A stretch of 5,080 nt of DNA, taken from the NCBI GenBank assembly GCA_021153265.1, contig JAGKTU010000106.1, positions 1 to 5,080 of the forward strand, in the 5' to 3' direction. Each line of letters starts with the position of its first letter. Positions within the stretch are counted from its first letter, which is position 1. The DNA is from Clostridia bacterium (lineage in GTDB: Bacteria; Bacillota; Clostridia; Oscillospirales; Oscillospiraceae). The translations under genes and the position numbers were made by a program. Positions 1-5,080 of the stretch are shown here, one piece after another. The notes below the pieces were generated by a model. The model ran no database searches. It had not been told where the DNA came from and was given only the letters and a program-made list of their open reading frames with translations.

Positions 1-105
1 TGTCATTGATGACCGTCCACTGGTGGAAAAATACAACTATTTTACCCAAAATTTACAATTGCATGTTATATTTGTGTTAATTTGACACGAAACATTTAAC
101 AAATG
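1..105. other. AT-rich left edge without a convincing gene
   Basis: No start codon with a ribosome site and no recognisable protein is seen here. A plus-strand frame is open from position 2 to a TGA at 83-85 (27 codons), but it has no recognisable motif and could be chance in AT-rich DNA. The stretch lies downstream of the minus-strand tnpV gene. Since the element that tnpV belongs to would probably continue leftward, this may be its interior or its end. Confidence 0.5.
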
Positions 106-110
106 TTAAA
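91..110. repeat. AT-only inverted repeat over the tnpV stop codon
   Basis: AACATTT (91-97) and AAATGTT (101-107) are perfect inverted copies around a 3-base spacer. The alternative pairing TTTAAC (95-100) with GTTAAA (105-110) is also perfect. The tnpV stop codon (106-108 on the minus strand) lies inside it. The stem is A/T-rich and has no clear T-run after it on the minus strand, so it would be a weak terminator at best. It could instead be an operator or a transposon-end remnant. Confidence 0.35.
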
Positions 111-471
111 TATTTCTATTTACAAATTCAGCTGCTCTTCGTTGAATGTTGTTCATCCGGATGACCCATTCCATTTGATCGGTTGCCTTGAGTTGTTCGG
201 TTACACCCTCACACTCTGCCATCTGTTTTGCAAGCTGAACGAGCATTTCTTCCGCCTGCTTGTCGATGTCAGCAAGGTAGCCGTTAAGCTTGCCTGTGGT
301 CAGCAAATTGAGGTACAGCGCCGTTCTGTGATGTTTAATATACCGTAGGTGTCTTTGTCCATATACGCCAATTCCAGCGCCTTTTTCGTCGTCGTGAGAT
401 CGGGTAAGTAGTAATCGCCGTGTAAGGTGTAGCTGATGCCCGTCTGCTCGTTGAAAAATATGCTTTTCCAT
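106..471 (-). CDS. tnpV: TnpV-family transposon-encoded protein with an internally frameshifted N-terminal segment
   Basis: TnpV proteins are small accessory proteins of Tn4451-like and related Firmicutes elements; their biochemical role is not established. I recognise the family from the start MEKHIF and from the long stretch GQRHLRYIK...LNLLTTGKLNGYLADIDKQAEEM...EGVTEQLKA...MEWVIRMNNI. The product is 121 residues, about the family's usual size. I chose ATG at 471 because AAGGAGG (485-479) sits 7 bases upstream; the GTG at 477 lies only one base from that site. Residues 7-26 do not look like the family. Shifting frame by one base after a five-T run (458-454) gives NEQTGISYTLHGDYYLPDLT, the expected family sequence, and the normal frame resumes near 394. 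One inserted base and one lost base therefore cancel out. The gene follows the 61-residue frame with a 2-base gap, implying translational coupling. Family call is firm; function of this copy is doubtful. Confidence 0.85.
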   Translation of the reverse strand: MEKHIFQRADGHQLHLTRRLLLTRSHDDEKGAGIGVYGQRHLRYIKHHRTALYLNLLTTGKLNGYLADIDKQAEEMLVQLAKQMAECEGVTEQLKATDQMEWVIRMNNIQRRAAEFVNRNI

Positions 472-473
472 AC

Positions 474-659
474 TCACGCCTCCTTGTAGATTACCTTGAA
501 TTTCTTTTGCTTTGCATCAATAATCTTCAGCAAGATCTCATCCACCGCATCGGTATACTTGCCGGTGGCAATCAAACTGTTTCGCAGTTCATTCAGGCAG
601 TTCACAACCACCCGCCGTTCAAAATCATCCAGTGCGATGTAATACTTTTTATCTCGCAT
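474..659 (-). CDS. small conserved mobile-element protein upstream of tnpV
   Basis: This is a 61-residue charged protein starting MRDKKYYIALDDFERRVV and ending KKFKVIYKEA. It has no signal peptide, membrane segment or obvious catalytic motif. A small protein with a centre resembling NSLIATGKYTDAVDEILLKI is, from memory, often found next to tnpV in Clostridial transposons and integrative elements, but no function is known to me. The start ATG at 659 is supported by AAAGGAGG (674-667) with 7 bases of spacing. Its TGA stop overlaps the tnpV ribosome-binding region, so the two form one transcription and translation unit. The reading frame shows no damage. Real-gene confidence is good; function is unknown. 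Confidence 0.72.
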   Translation of the reverse strand: MRDKKYYIALDDFERRVVVNCLNELRNSLIATGKYTDAVDEILLKIIDAKQKKFKVIYKEA

Positions 660-688
660 ATCGTAACCTCCTTTGAGTTTCTAACATC

Positions 689-718
689 ATTGTACCCATA
701 GGAGATCTAAAAGACGAA
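689..718 (-). promoter_or_regulatory. probable sigma-A promoter for the tnpV module
   Basis: On the minus strand TACAAT (694-689) is a good -10 box about 30 bases before the start of the 61-residue gene. The matching -35 region, TTCGTC (718-713) with an 18-base spacer, is weak. The position between the mpg terminator and the ribosome site makes it the only plausible promoter for this module. Confidence 0.45.
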
Positions 719-734
719 TGTACGGACAAAAAGA

Positions 735-788
735 AAAGGGCAAGAAAAAAGAGAGAAGCCGAAACTTCTCTCTATTCTCTTGCCCTTT
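735..788 (-). terminator. long rho-independent terminator of the mpg gene
   Basis: The 11-base arm AAAGGGCAAGA (735-745) pairs perfectly with TCTTGCCCTTT (778-788). The stem continues inward, with two mismatches, to AGAGAGAAG (750-758) pairing with CTTCTCTCT (765-773), around a CCGAAA loop (759-764). Read on the minus strand the stem is followed by TTCTTTTTG, a T-rich tract, whereas on the plus strand no T-run follows. It therefore ends transcription from the glycosylase gene and shields the tnpV module. Confidence 0.8.
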
Positions 789-790
789 AC

Positions 791-841
791 AATGCTCAGC
801 GTTCCTATTCAACAAAACTGTCCTTAGGAACCCTAAGCATT
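791..841. repeat. nested inverted repeats in the mpg 3' untranslated region
   Basis: AATGCT (791-796) pairs with AGCATT (836-841) and GTTCCTA (801-807) pairs with TAGGAAC (825-831). A local hairpin CTTAGG-aac-CCTAAG (823-837) uses some of the same bases, so the two folds exclude each other. The stretch lies between the mpg stop codon and its terminator. No function is known. Confidence 0.5.
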
Positions 842-853
842 TGCATCTCGTTT

Positions 854-1360
854 TTATTTGCCCATTTTAAACCGCCACAGCCGGTTCTGATCTTCCTCAC
901 TGGCGTATCCGATTCCGACTCTCTTGTCGGTTACCACTTCACAGCGGAAGCCGTCATCCTCCACCCACAGCCGGTCCGACTGGGTTACATCCTCACGGTT
1001 CAGTTTCCCGGTGATGCCGAGCTTTTTCGTCAGCCGTCCCGGGCCGGGGGCTTCGGCGCAGCATCGAATCAGCACTGCCTCCGGATGGCCAACTTCTCCC
1101 GTGACGATGTTCAGCAGCCAGTGAATGCCGTAACACAGATACACATAGGCCGTACCGGCCTTATCGTACAGAACCTCCGTCCGCTTGGTGCGGCCCTTGT
1201 GGGCGTGACAGGCGGTGTCTTCTTCGCCGCAATAGCATTCCGTTTCCGTGATCCGCAGCCGCATCACGCCGCCTTCCGTACGCATGGAAAGCACCTTTCC
1301 CACCAGCTCCCGGGCGACGATTTCACAGTCCCGGTGGAAAAATTCATAGCCCAAACGCAT
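854..1360 (-). CDS. mpg: DNA-3-methyladenine glycosylase (AAG/Mpg family)
   Basis: This cytoplasmic base-excision repair enzyme removes alkylated purines such as 3-methyladenine, and often hypoxanthine, leaving an abasic site. The 168-residue product carries the family signature ETECY at 39-43. By alignment from memory with human AAG, E41 is the catalytic glutamate (E125), Y43 matches Y127, H52 matches H136, Y77 in YVYLCYG matches the intercalating Y162, N84 matches N169 and R99 matches R182. The late motif GPGRLTKKLGI (106-116) is also typical. Length is at the short end for bacterial members, with the C-terminus ending soon after the core fold. I chose ATG at 1360 because AAGGGGG sits 7 bases before it and the next residues, MRLGYEFFHRD, match the usual family start; an in-frame ATG at 1393 would add 11 atypical residues. 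It is transcribed divergently from serC and closed by the hairpin at 735-788. All key residues are present, so it is probably active. Confidence 0.95.
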   Translation of the reverse strand: MRLGYEFFHRDCEIVARELVGKVLSMRTEGGVMRLRITETECYCGEEDTACHAHKGRTKRTEVLYDKAGTAYVYLCYGIHWLLNIVTGEVGHPEAVLIRCCAEAPGPGRLTKKLGITGKLNREDVTQSDRLWVEDDGFRCEVVTDKRVGIGYASEEDQNRLWRFKMGK

Positions 1361-1387
1361 ATACAGGCCCCCTTTTTCATCATGATA

Positions 1388-1416
1388 ACACAATTTTTCA
1401 AAAATGGAACTGTCAA
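1388..1416 (-). promoter_or_regulatory. possible promoter for mpg
   Basis: A perfect -35 box TTGACA lies at 1416-1411 on the minus strand. At 17 bases of spacing the -10 position reads TTGTGT (1393-1388), a poor match; the better-looking TATCAT at 1387-1382 would need a 23-base spacer. The perfect -35 box in the right place and direction suggests a real but imperfect promoter about 30-50 bases before the start codon. Confidence 0.35.
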
Positions 1417-1474
1417 TGGGTATCTTGTTCGTTTTTGGGGGGAATAAACGACACTTTTTCTGGCAGTTTTCATA

Positions 1475-1503
1475 TTGTATTTATTGTGAATCGATGGTAT
1501 GAT
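1475..1503 (+). promoter_or_regulatory. probable sigma-A promoter of the serC-serA operon
   Basis: TTGTAT (1475-1480) and TATGAT (1498-1503) are separated by exactly 17 bases, placing transcription start near 1510 and giving a leader of about 45 bases. The -10 box sits in the inverted repeat GGTAT-gat-ATACC (1496-1508). A 5-base-pair hairpin CGGAC-ggat-GTCCG (1516-1529) falls at the very start of the predicted transcript. The leader is too short for a T-box or a typical riboswitch. Confidence 0.6.
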
Positions 1504-1554
1504 ATACCAACACCGCGGACGGATGTCCGTATGATAAAGACTGGAGGATTCTTT

Positions 1555-2637
1555 ATGTCCAGAGTTTATAATTTTTCCGCAGGTCCTGCGGTACTTCCCG
1601 AAGAGGTTCTGGCAGAGGCTGCCGCCGAGATGATGGATTACCGGGGAACCGGCATGTCCGTTATGGAGATGAGCCATCGCAGCAAGGCCTATCAGGCCAT
1701 CATCGACGAGGCCGAAGCCGACCTGCGTGATTTAATGAACATTCCCAATAACTACAAGGTGCTGTTCCTGCAGGGCGGTGCCAGCCAGCAGTTTGCCATG
1801 ATCCCCATGAACCTGATGAAAAACGGCGTCGCCGACTACATCATCACCGGTCAGTGGGCCAAGAAGGCATGGCAGGAGGCTCAGATGTACGGCAAGGCCA
1901 ACGCCGTGGCATCCTCCGCTGACAAGACTTTCTCCTACATTCCCGACTGCTCCGACCTGCCCATCAGCGAGGATGCAGACTATGTTTACATTTGCGAGAA
2001 CAATACCATCTACGGCACCAAGTTCTGGCAGCTGCCCAACACCAAGGGCAAACTGCTGATTTCCGACGTATCTTCCTGCTTCCTCAGCGAGCCCGTGGAC
2101 GTCAGCAAGTACGGCATGATCTACGGCGGTGTCCAGAAGAACATCGGCCCTGCCGGTGTGGTCATTGCCATCATCCGTGAGGATCTGGTGAGCGAGGATG
2201 TGCGCCCCGGAACCCCCACCATGCTGCGCTACAAGACCCACGTGGACAACGGCTCCATGTACAATACGCCCCCTGCCTACGGTATCTACATCTGCGGCAA
2301 GGTCTTCAAGTGGCTGAAGAAGCGCGGTGGTCTGGAGGCCATGAAGGCATATAATGAGAAGAAGGCCGCCATCCTCTATGACTTCCTGGACAGCAGCAAG
2401 CTGTTCAAGGGTACTGTTGAGAAGAAGGACCGTTCTCTGATGAATGTTCCCTTCGTCACCGGCGACAAGGACCTGGATGCCAAGTTCGTCAAGGAGGCCG
2501 AGGCTGCGGGCCTGGTGAACCTGAAGGGTCACAGAAGTGTCGGCGGTATGCGCGCCAGCATTTACAACGCCATGCCTATCGAGGGCGTGGAAAAGCTGGT
2601 GGCTTTCATGAAGAAATTCGAAGAAGAAAATCTGTAA
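1555..2637 (+). CDS. serC: phosphoserine aminotransferase
   Basis: SerC is a cytoplasmic PLP enzyme that transfers the amino group of glutamate to 3-phosphohydroxypyruvate, forming O-phosphoserine in the second step of serine synthesis. Its homologues also act on 3-hydroxy-4-phosphooxybutanoate in pyridoxal phosphate synthesis. The 360-residue product matches the usual family length and begins with the typical RVYNFSAGPAVLPEEV. Visible motifs include MSHRSK (39-44), the cofactor-phosphate segment LQGGASQQF (72-80), GGVQKNIGPAG (191-201) whose K195 is the lysine that binds PLP, NTPP (237-240), and the substrate-binding end GHRSVGGMRASIYNAMP (325-341). I chose ATG at 1555 because GGAGG (1543-1547) lies 7 bases upstream and the protein start matches the family; the frame is open further upstream without support. 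It is first in an operon with serA, 23 bases downstream. All key residues are present. Confidence 0.98.
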   Translation: MSRVYNFSAGPAVLPEEVLAEAAAEMMDYRGTGMSVMEMSHRSKAYQAIIDEAEADLRDLMNIPNNYKVLFLQGGASQQFAMIPMNLMKNGVADYIITGQWAKKAWQEAQMYGKANAVASSADKTFSYIPDCSDLPISEDADYVYICENNTIYGTKFWQLPNTKGKLLISDVSSCFLSEPVDVSKYGMIYGGVQKNIGPAGVVIAIIREDLVSEDVRPGTPTMLRYKTHVDNGSMYNTPPAYGIYICGKVFKWLKKRGGLEAMKAYNEKKAAILYDFLDSSKLFKGTVEKKDRSLMNVPFVTGDKDLDAKFVKEAEAAGLVNLKGHRSVGGMRASIYNAMPIEGVEKLVAFMKKFEEENL

Positions 2638-2660
2638 AACGATCGAGTGAGGAACATTCC

Positions 2661-3824
2661 ATGTATCACGTTCATTATCTGAATAAGATTTCCCCCAAGG
2701 GTACTGCTCAGTTTACTGCAGACTATACCCCCACCGAAAATATTGCCGAAGCCGATGCTGTTCTGGTCCGCAGCGCTGCCATGCATGACATGGTTTTGCC
2801 TGAGAACCTGCTGGCTGTGGCCCGTGCCGGTGCCGGTGTCAACAATATCCCCCTGAATAAGTGCGCCGATCAGGGCATCGTGGTCTTCAATACCCCCGGC
2901 GCCAACGCACGCAGCGTCATGGAGCTGGCTCTGTGCGGTATGCTGCTGGCCAGCCGTGACATCGTCGGCGGCATCAACTGGGTTCAGACCATCAAGGACC
3001 AGCCCGATGTGGGCAAGCTGGTGGAGAAGGGTAAGTCCCAGTTCGCCGGCCATGAGATCTACGGCAAGCGGCTGGGCATCATCGGTCTGGGTGCCATCGG
3101 CGGCCCTCTGGCCAACCGCGCCCGTAAGCTGGGCATGGATGTCTACGGCTGTGACCCCCACATCTCCGTGGAAGCCGCATGGCATCTGGATCGCCACGTC
3201 CAGCGCGTTAAGACCCGTGAGGAGATCTATGAAAATTGCGATGTGATCACCCTCCACGTCCCCCTGCTGGACTCCACCCGGCAGATGATCAACGCCGAGG
3301 CCATCTCCAAGATGAAGGACGGCGTCATCATTTTGAACTTCGCCCGTGACCTGCTGGTGGACGACGACGCCATGGCAGAGGCACTGGCTTCCGGCAAGGT
3401 CAGCCGCTATGTCACCGACTTCCCCAACGAGAAGACCGCCAATATGCCCGGCTGCATCGCCATTCCCCATCTGGGCGCTTCCACCGAGGAGTCCGAGGAC
3501 AACTGCGCCAAGATGGCCGTGGATCAGGTGATGAACTATCTGGAAAACGGCAACATCGTCAACTCCGTTAACTTCCCCAATTGCGACATGGGCTATCCCA
3601 ACAAGGCCGGCCGTATCGCCATTCTGCATAAGAACATCCCCAACATGCTGACCCAGTTCACCAAGGTGTTCTCCGAGGACAATGTCAACATTTCCGACAT
3701 GCTCAACCGCTCCCGCGGCGAGTACGCCTACACCATGCTGGATCTGGACTCTCCCACCACCGAGGAGTTCGTGGAGGATCTGAAGCAGATCCCCGGTGTC
3801 ATCCGCATCCGGGTCATCAAGTAA
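2661..3824 (+). CDS. serA: D-3-phosphoglycerate dehydrogenase, short ACT-domain form
   Basis: SerA oxidises 3-phosphoglycerate to 3-phosphohydroxypyruvate with NAD, the committed step of serine synthesis. The 387-residue product has the substrate domain halves at about 1-90 and 270-300, and the nucleotide-binding domain between them with GLGAIG (142-147) and the acidic residue D165 that favours NAD over NADP. Predicted catalytic residues are R229, E257 and H270 (in IPHLGAST). An ACT domain at about 318-387 (RIAILHKNIPN...IRIRVIK) is the likely site of feedback by serine; the longer form's extra middle domain is absent. Where most homologues read ARG, this one reads NFARDLLVDDD, an aspartate next to the catalytic arginine, which I believe is usual in related Clostridia. 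GAGGA (2649-2653) lies 7 bases before the ATG. It is cotranscribed after serC and ends at a strong terminator. Confidence 0.97.
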   Translation: MYHVHYLNKISPKGTAQFTADYTPTENIAEADAVLVRSAAMHDMVLPENLLAVARAGAGVNNIPLNKCADQGIVVFNTPGANARSVMELALCGMLLASRDIVGGINWVQTIKDQPDVGKLVEKGKSQFAGHEIYGKRLGIIGLGAIGGPLANRARKLGMDVYGCDPHISVEAAWHLDRHVQRVKTREEIYENCDVITLHVPLLDSTRQMINAEAISKMKDGVIILNFARDLLVDDDAMAEALASGKVSRYVTDFPNEKTANMPGCIAIPHLGASTEESEDNCAKMAVDQVMNYLENGNIVNSVNFPNCDMGYPNKAGRIAILHKNIPNMLTQFTKVFSEDNVNISDMLNRSRGEYAYTMLDLDSPTTEEFVEDLKQIPGVIRIRVIK

Positions 3825-3834
3825 AGATATTGCT

Positions 3835-3870
3835 AAAAAGGGACAGCGGTTTCTACCGCTGTCCTTTTTT
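3835..3870 (+). terminator. rho-independent terminator of the serC-serA operon
   Basis: GGACAGCGGT (3841-3850) and ACCGCTGTCC (3855-3864) form a perfect stem around TTCT. An A-run on the left and TTTTTT on the right (3865-3870) extend the pairing and supply the T-tract. It starts 10 bases after the serA stop codon. The A-run makes it potentially active on the minus strand too, so it may also stop transcription coming from the gene at 4054-4830. Confidence 0.95.
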
Positions 3871-3891
3871 CTGCTTGAATAAGGGGTATAT

Positions 3892-4051
3892 GTTACTTTC
3901 TTGCCGCCATGCAAGAAAGTAACCAAAGAAAATGGCATAGGGGAGGCGCTGACCGCGAAGCCTATCGGGACATGTTACTTGTCCAACCTTTTTCCCCGGC
4001 TTCGAGCCGCCCTCCCCTATGTACCCCATGTGTTCATTTCTTGTGGCCGCC
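3892..4051. repeat. structured intergenic element with nested inverted repeats
   Basis: This gene-free stretch starts with a perfect 13-base stem, GTTACTTTCTTGC (3892-3904) and GCAAGAAAGTAAC (3911-3923), around a 6-base loop. A second long pairing, CATAGGGGAGGCG (3936-3948) with CGCCCTCCCCTATG (4008-4021, one bulged base), encloses two small hairpins: GGACA/TGTCC (3968-3984) and GGCT/AGCC (3998-4008). TTTCTTGCCGCC at 3897-3908 recurs imperfectly at 4037-4051. Sequences like the first stem followed by CAAAGAAA are, from memory, repeated in intergenic DNA of gut Clostridia, so this is probably a dispersed repeat or small non-autonomous element. It lies between the serA terminator and the end of the acquired gene. 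Confidence 0.6.
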
Positions 4052-4053
4052 TT

Positions 4054-4830
4054 CTACCAATCCCATTCGAACTTGTCCCAATGCTCCTTTTCATTTGCCA
4101 GCAGTTCTTTCACCGTTGGGACTATCGAGCCTGCAAAAGCAACGGTATTTTCGTGGGAAAAATAGATTGCCCAAGAAAAATCTTTGTCCGTGTAAATCAT
4201 TTCGAGTCCACCATATTCAATCAATTCGACGGTTTCGAGACAATTTTGCGGTCTGGAATTGTCTTCACCATAACTGTATAGATGTGTTTCAGGAAGACCA
4301 ATTATCTGTTCAAACTGTTTCATATATGGCTCGAAATAGTTAAACATAATAAAAAACTTTTCCGAGATTTCTTTTGGCTTATCACCCATAAGAGGAAACC
4401 AATACGATGTATTCACATATCCCCAAACTGAACGAAACTTGTCTTGTAGTGCCTTGGCTTCCGAACCAATAATTACTCGATAATATGGAATATCCGCCAT
4501 TGCAAGAGCTTCTTTTTGGGATAAAACTTCCTCCAAATACTCACAGAATTCCTGATTCATTTTATCAATAATATACTTTGCCGAACTATTTTGAGGATTT
4601 ATAACTGCGTATTCATAATGAACATCAAGAACATCCAGCACTTCGCTTTTCAAATTCTCTATGCTTTCATATGGCTTGTCTATGAGCGTCGACAGCTTGA
4701 ATTCCAGTTCATATGCAATCAGATAACCAACATAAGTAACCCCGCCGTATGCATCATATACCCTATGATAAACCTTCGCTTTATTTTTGCACCATAATTT
4801 CAAATGGTTGATGATATTGTTAAAAAACAT
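4054..4830 (-). CDS. unrecognised AT-rich 258-residue protein, probably acquired
   Basis: I do not recognise this family. The predicted protein is soluble and acidic, with no signal peptide or clear membrane helix. It is rich in Tyr, Trp and Phe, for example VRxx-like VIIGSEAKALQDKFRSVW and YWFPLM in the middle. The C-terminal segment, EMIYTDKDFSWAIYFSHENTVAFAGS, resembles endings I associate with some small bacterial immunity or accessory proteins; this is a weak impression, not an assignment. I chose ATG at 4830 because GGAGG (4841-4837) lies 6 bases upstream; the in-frame ATG at 4866 has no such support. The gene is plainly more A/T-rich and uses different codons from the neighbouring serC and serA, which suggests horizontal transfer. 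It has its own promoter and no partner gene in view. Reading frame is intact, so it is likely a real gene. Confidence 0.8.
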   Translation of the reverse strand: MFFNNIINHLKLWCKNKAKVYHRVYDAYGGVTYVGYLIAYELEFKLSTLIDKPYESIENLKSEVLDVLDVHYEYAVINPQNSSAKYIIDKMNQEFCEYLEEVLSQKEALAMADIPYYRVIIGSEAKALQDKFRSVWGYVNTSYWFPLMGDKPKEISEKFFIMFNYFEPYMKQFEQIIGLPETHLYSYGEDNSRPQNCLETVELIEYGGLEMIYTDKDFSWAIYFSHENTVAFAGSIVPTVKELLANEKEHWDKFEWDW

Positions 4831-4866
4831 AACGCACCTCCGTGGCACACATTTTCGCGCATTCAA

Positions 4867-4971
4867 TTACTTGCCATAATAGTAGCACAGAAAGTGAAAA
4901 TAAACAAGCATTGCCGAAGAGCCTGCTTTCAAAACTCGTTTTCCGGCGCTGGTCGAAAGAATGGCAGTCAT
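4867..4971 (-). CDS. possible 34-residue leader peptide
   Basis: A short frame begins MTAILSTSAGKRVLKAGSSA and ends in a hydrophobic, aromatic tail LVYFHFLCYYYGK. Its ATG overlaps the TGA of the preceding frame as ATGA, and AGGA lies 4 bases upstream as a weak ribosome site. The predicted promoter of the next gene lies within it. The arrangement could be real translational coupling or chance; I recognise no function. Confidence 0.25.
   Translation of the reverse strand: MTAILSTSAGKRVLKAGSSAMLVYFHFLCYYYGK
4879..4907 (-). promoter_or_regulatory. probable promoter of the 258-residue gene
   Basis: On the minus strand TTGTTT (4907-4902) and TACTAT (4884-4879) are separated by exactly 17 bases. 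This predicts a leader of roughly 40 bases ending in the GGAGG site before the ATG at 4830. The gene can therefore be transcribed on its own. Confidence 0.55.
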
Positions 4972-5064
4972 CGAATCCTAATCGTCAACAGCCGCATCGC
5001 CGGTAGGTGCATCCGACCTCGCACATGCGCCCCAATCATCCCCGACCACAGCAAGTCTTTCGAC
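4952..5064. repeat. long-range 9-base inverted repeat at the right edge
   Basis: GTCGAAAGA (4952-4960) and TCTTTCGAC (5056-5064) are perfect inverted copies 95 bases apart. Between them GTGC (5006-5009) and GCAC (5020-5023) could form a small inner stem. The arms could close a folded RNA or mark protein-binding sites or ends of an element; nothing in the window decides between these. Confidence 0.35.
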
Positions 5065-5078
5065 GGGGGCCGGGTGGG
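4968..5078 (-). CDS. partial reading frame entering from the right edge
   Basis: A minus-strand frame is open from the window edge to a TGA at 4970-4968, giving 36 codons that include PPSKDLLWSGMIGAHVRG and end LLTIRIR. It is GC-rich, unlike the gene downstream. It may be the C-terminal end of a gene outside the window, or an open frame within a structured GC-rich leader. I do not recognise the product. Confidence 0.3.
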   Translation of the reverse strand, partial: PTRPPSKDLLWSGMIGAHVRGRMHLPAMRLLTIRIR

Positions 5079-5080
5079 GG

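Noticed and set aside
82..111. Plus-strand promoter with a perfect TTGACA box (82-87)
   Set aside because: The possible -10 boxes at 17-19 bases are poor, and it would transcribe antisense into tnpV with no plus-strand gene to serve.
1394..1554. T-box or amino-acid riboswitch before serC
   Set aside because: The predicted leader is only about 45 bases and shows no T-box sequence or multi-stem riboswitch fold.
1732..2532. Long open frame on the minus strand inside serC
   Set aside because: It is the mirror of a highly conserved serC gene, lacks a ribosome site and recognisable motifs, and arises from GC-rich codon bias.
3892..3923. CRISPR-like repeat
   Set aside because: It is a single stem-loop without regularly spaced copies or spacers, and no cas gene is present.
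2562..3938. 458-codon open frame on the minus strand across serA
   Set aside because: It is low-complexity, rich in His, Gly, Val and Asp as expected from the reverse complement of serA, and it crosses the serA terminator.
3901..4343. Two overlapping plus-strand frames downstream of serA
   Set aside because: They run through the inverted-repeat element and antisense to the AT-rich gene, and have no ribosome site or recognisable protein motifs.

Overview
The window looks like chromosomal DNA from a low-to-mid-GC gut Clostridium-type Firmicute, most likely in the Oscillospiraceae/Ruminococcaceae. The reasons are strong AGGAGG-type ribosome sites, sigma-A-like promoters, the short ACT-domain form of SerA, a TnpV-type transposon protein, and intergenic repeats of a kind I associate with that group. 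The assignment is inference from gene content and style, not from a search.

Layout from left to right. Positions 1-105 are AT-rich and hold no convincing gene. Positions 106-659 (minus) carry a two-gene mobile-element module: a small 61-residue protein and a TnpV-family protein. The TnpV reading frame appears to have been shifted and restored by two compensating single-base changes. Positions 660-853 hold the promoter of that module and a strongly structured 3' region with a terminator for the next gene. Positions 854-1360 (minus) encode a DNA-3-methyladenine glycosylase of the AAG/Mpg family. A divergent promoter region (1361-1554) separates it from a serine biosynthesis operon on the plus strand: serC (1555-2637) and serA (2661-3824), closed by a textbook terminator at 3835-3870. 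Positions 3871-4053 hold an intergenic element rich in inverted repeats. Positions 4054-4830 (minus) encode an unrecognised, distinctly AT-rich 258-residue protein that looks acquired. The right edge (4831-5080) holds its promoter, two short overlapping reading frames and a long-range inverted repeat.

SerA oxidises 3-phosphoglycerate to 3-phosphohydroxypyruvate and SerC transaminates that to phosphoserine, so the central operon supplies the first two steps of serine synthesis. The phosphatase (SerB) is not in the window. The glycosylase is a separate DNA-repair gene. The serine core is visibly GC-rich and orderly, whereas both flanks carry signs of mobile or acquired DNA. I see no clear new multi-gene system. 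The most interesting leads are the repaired-frame TnpV, the folded element beside the acquired gene, and the organised right-edge leader.
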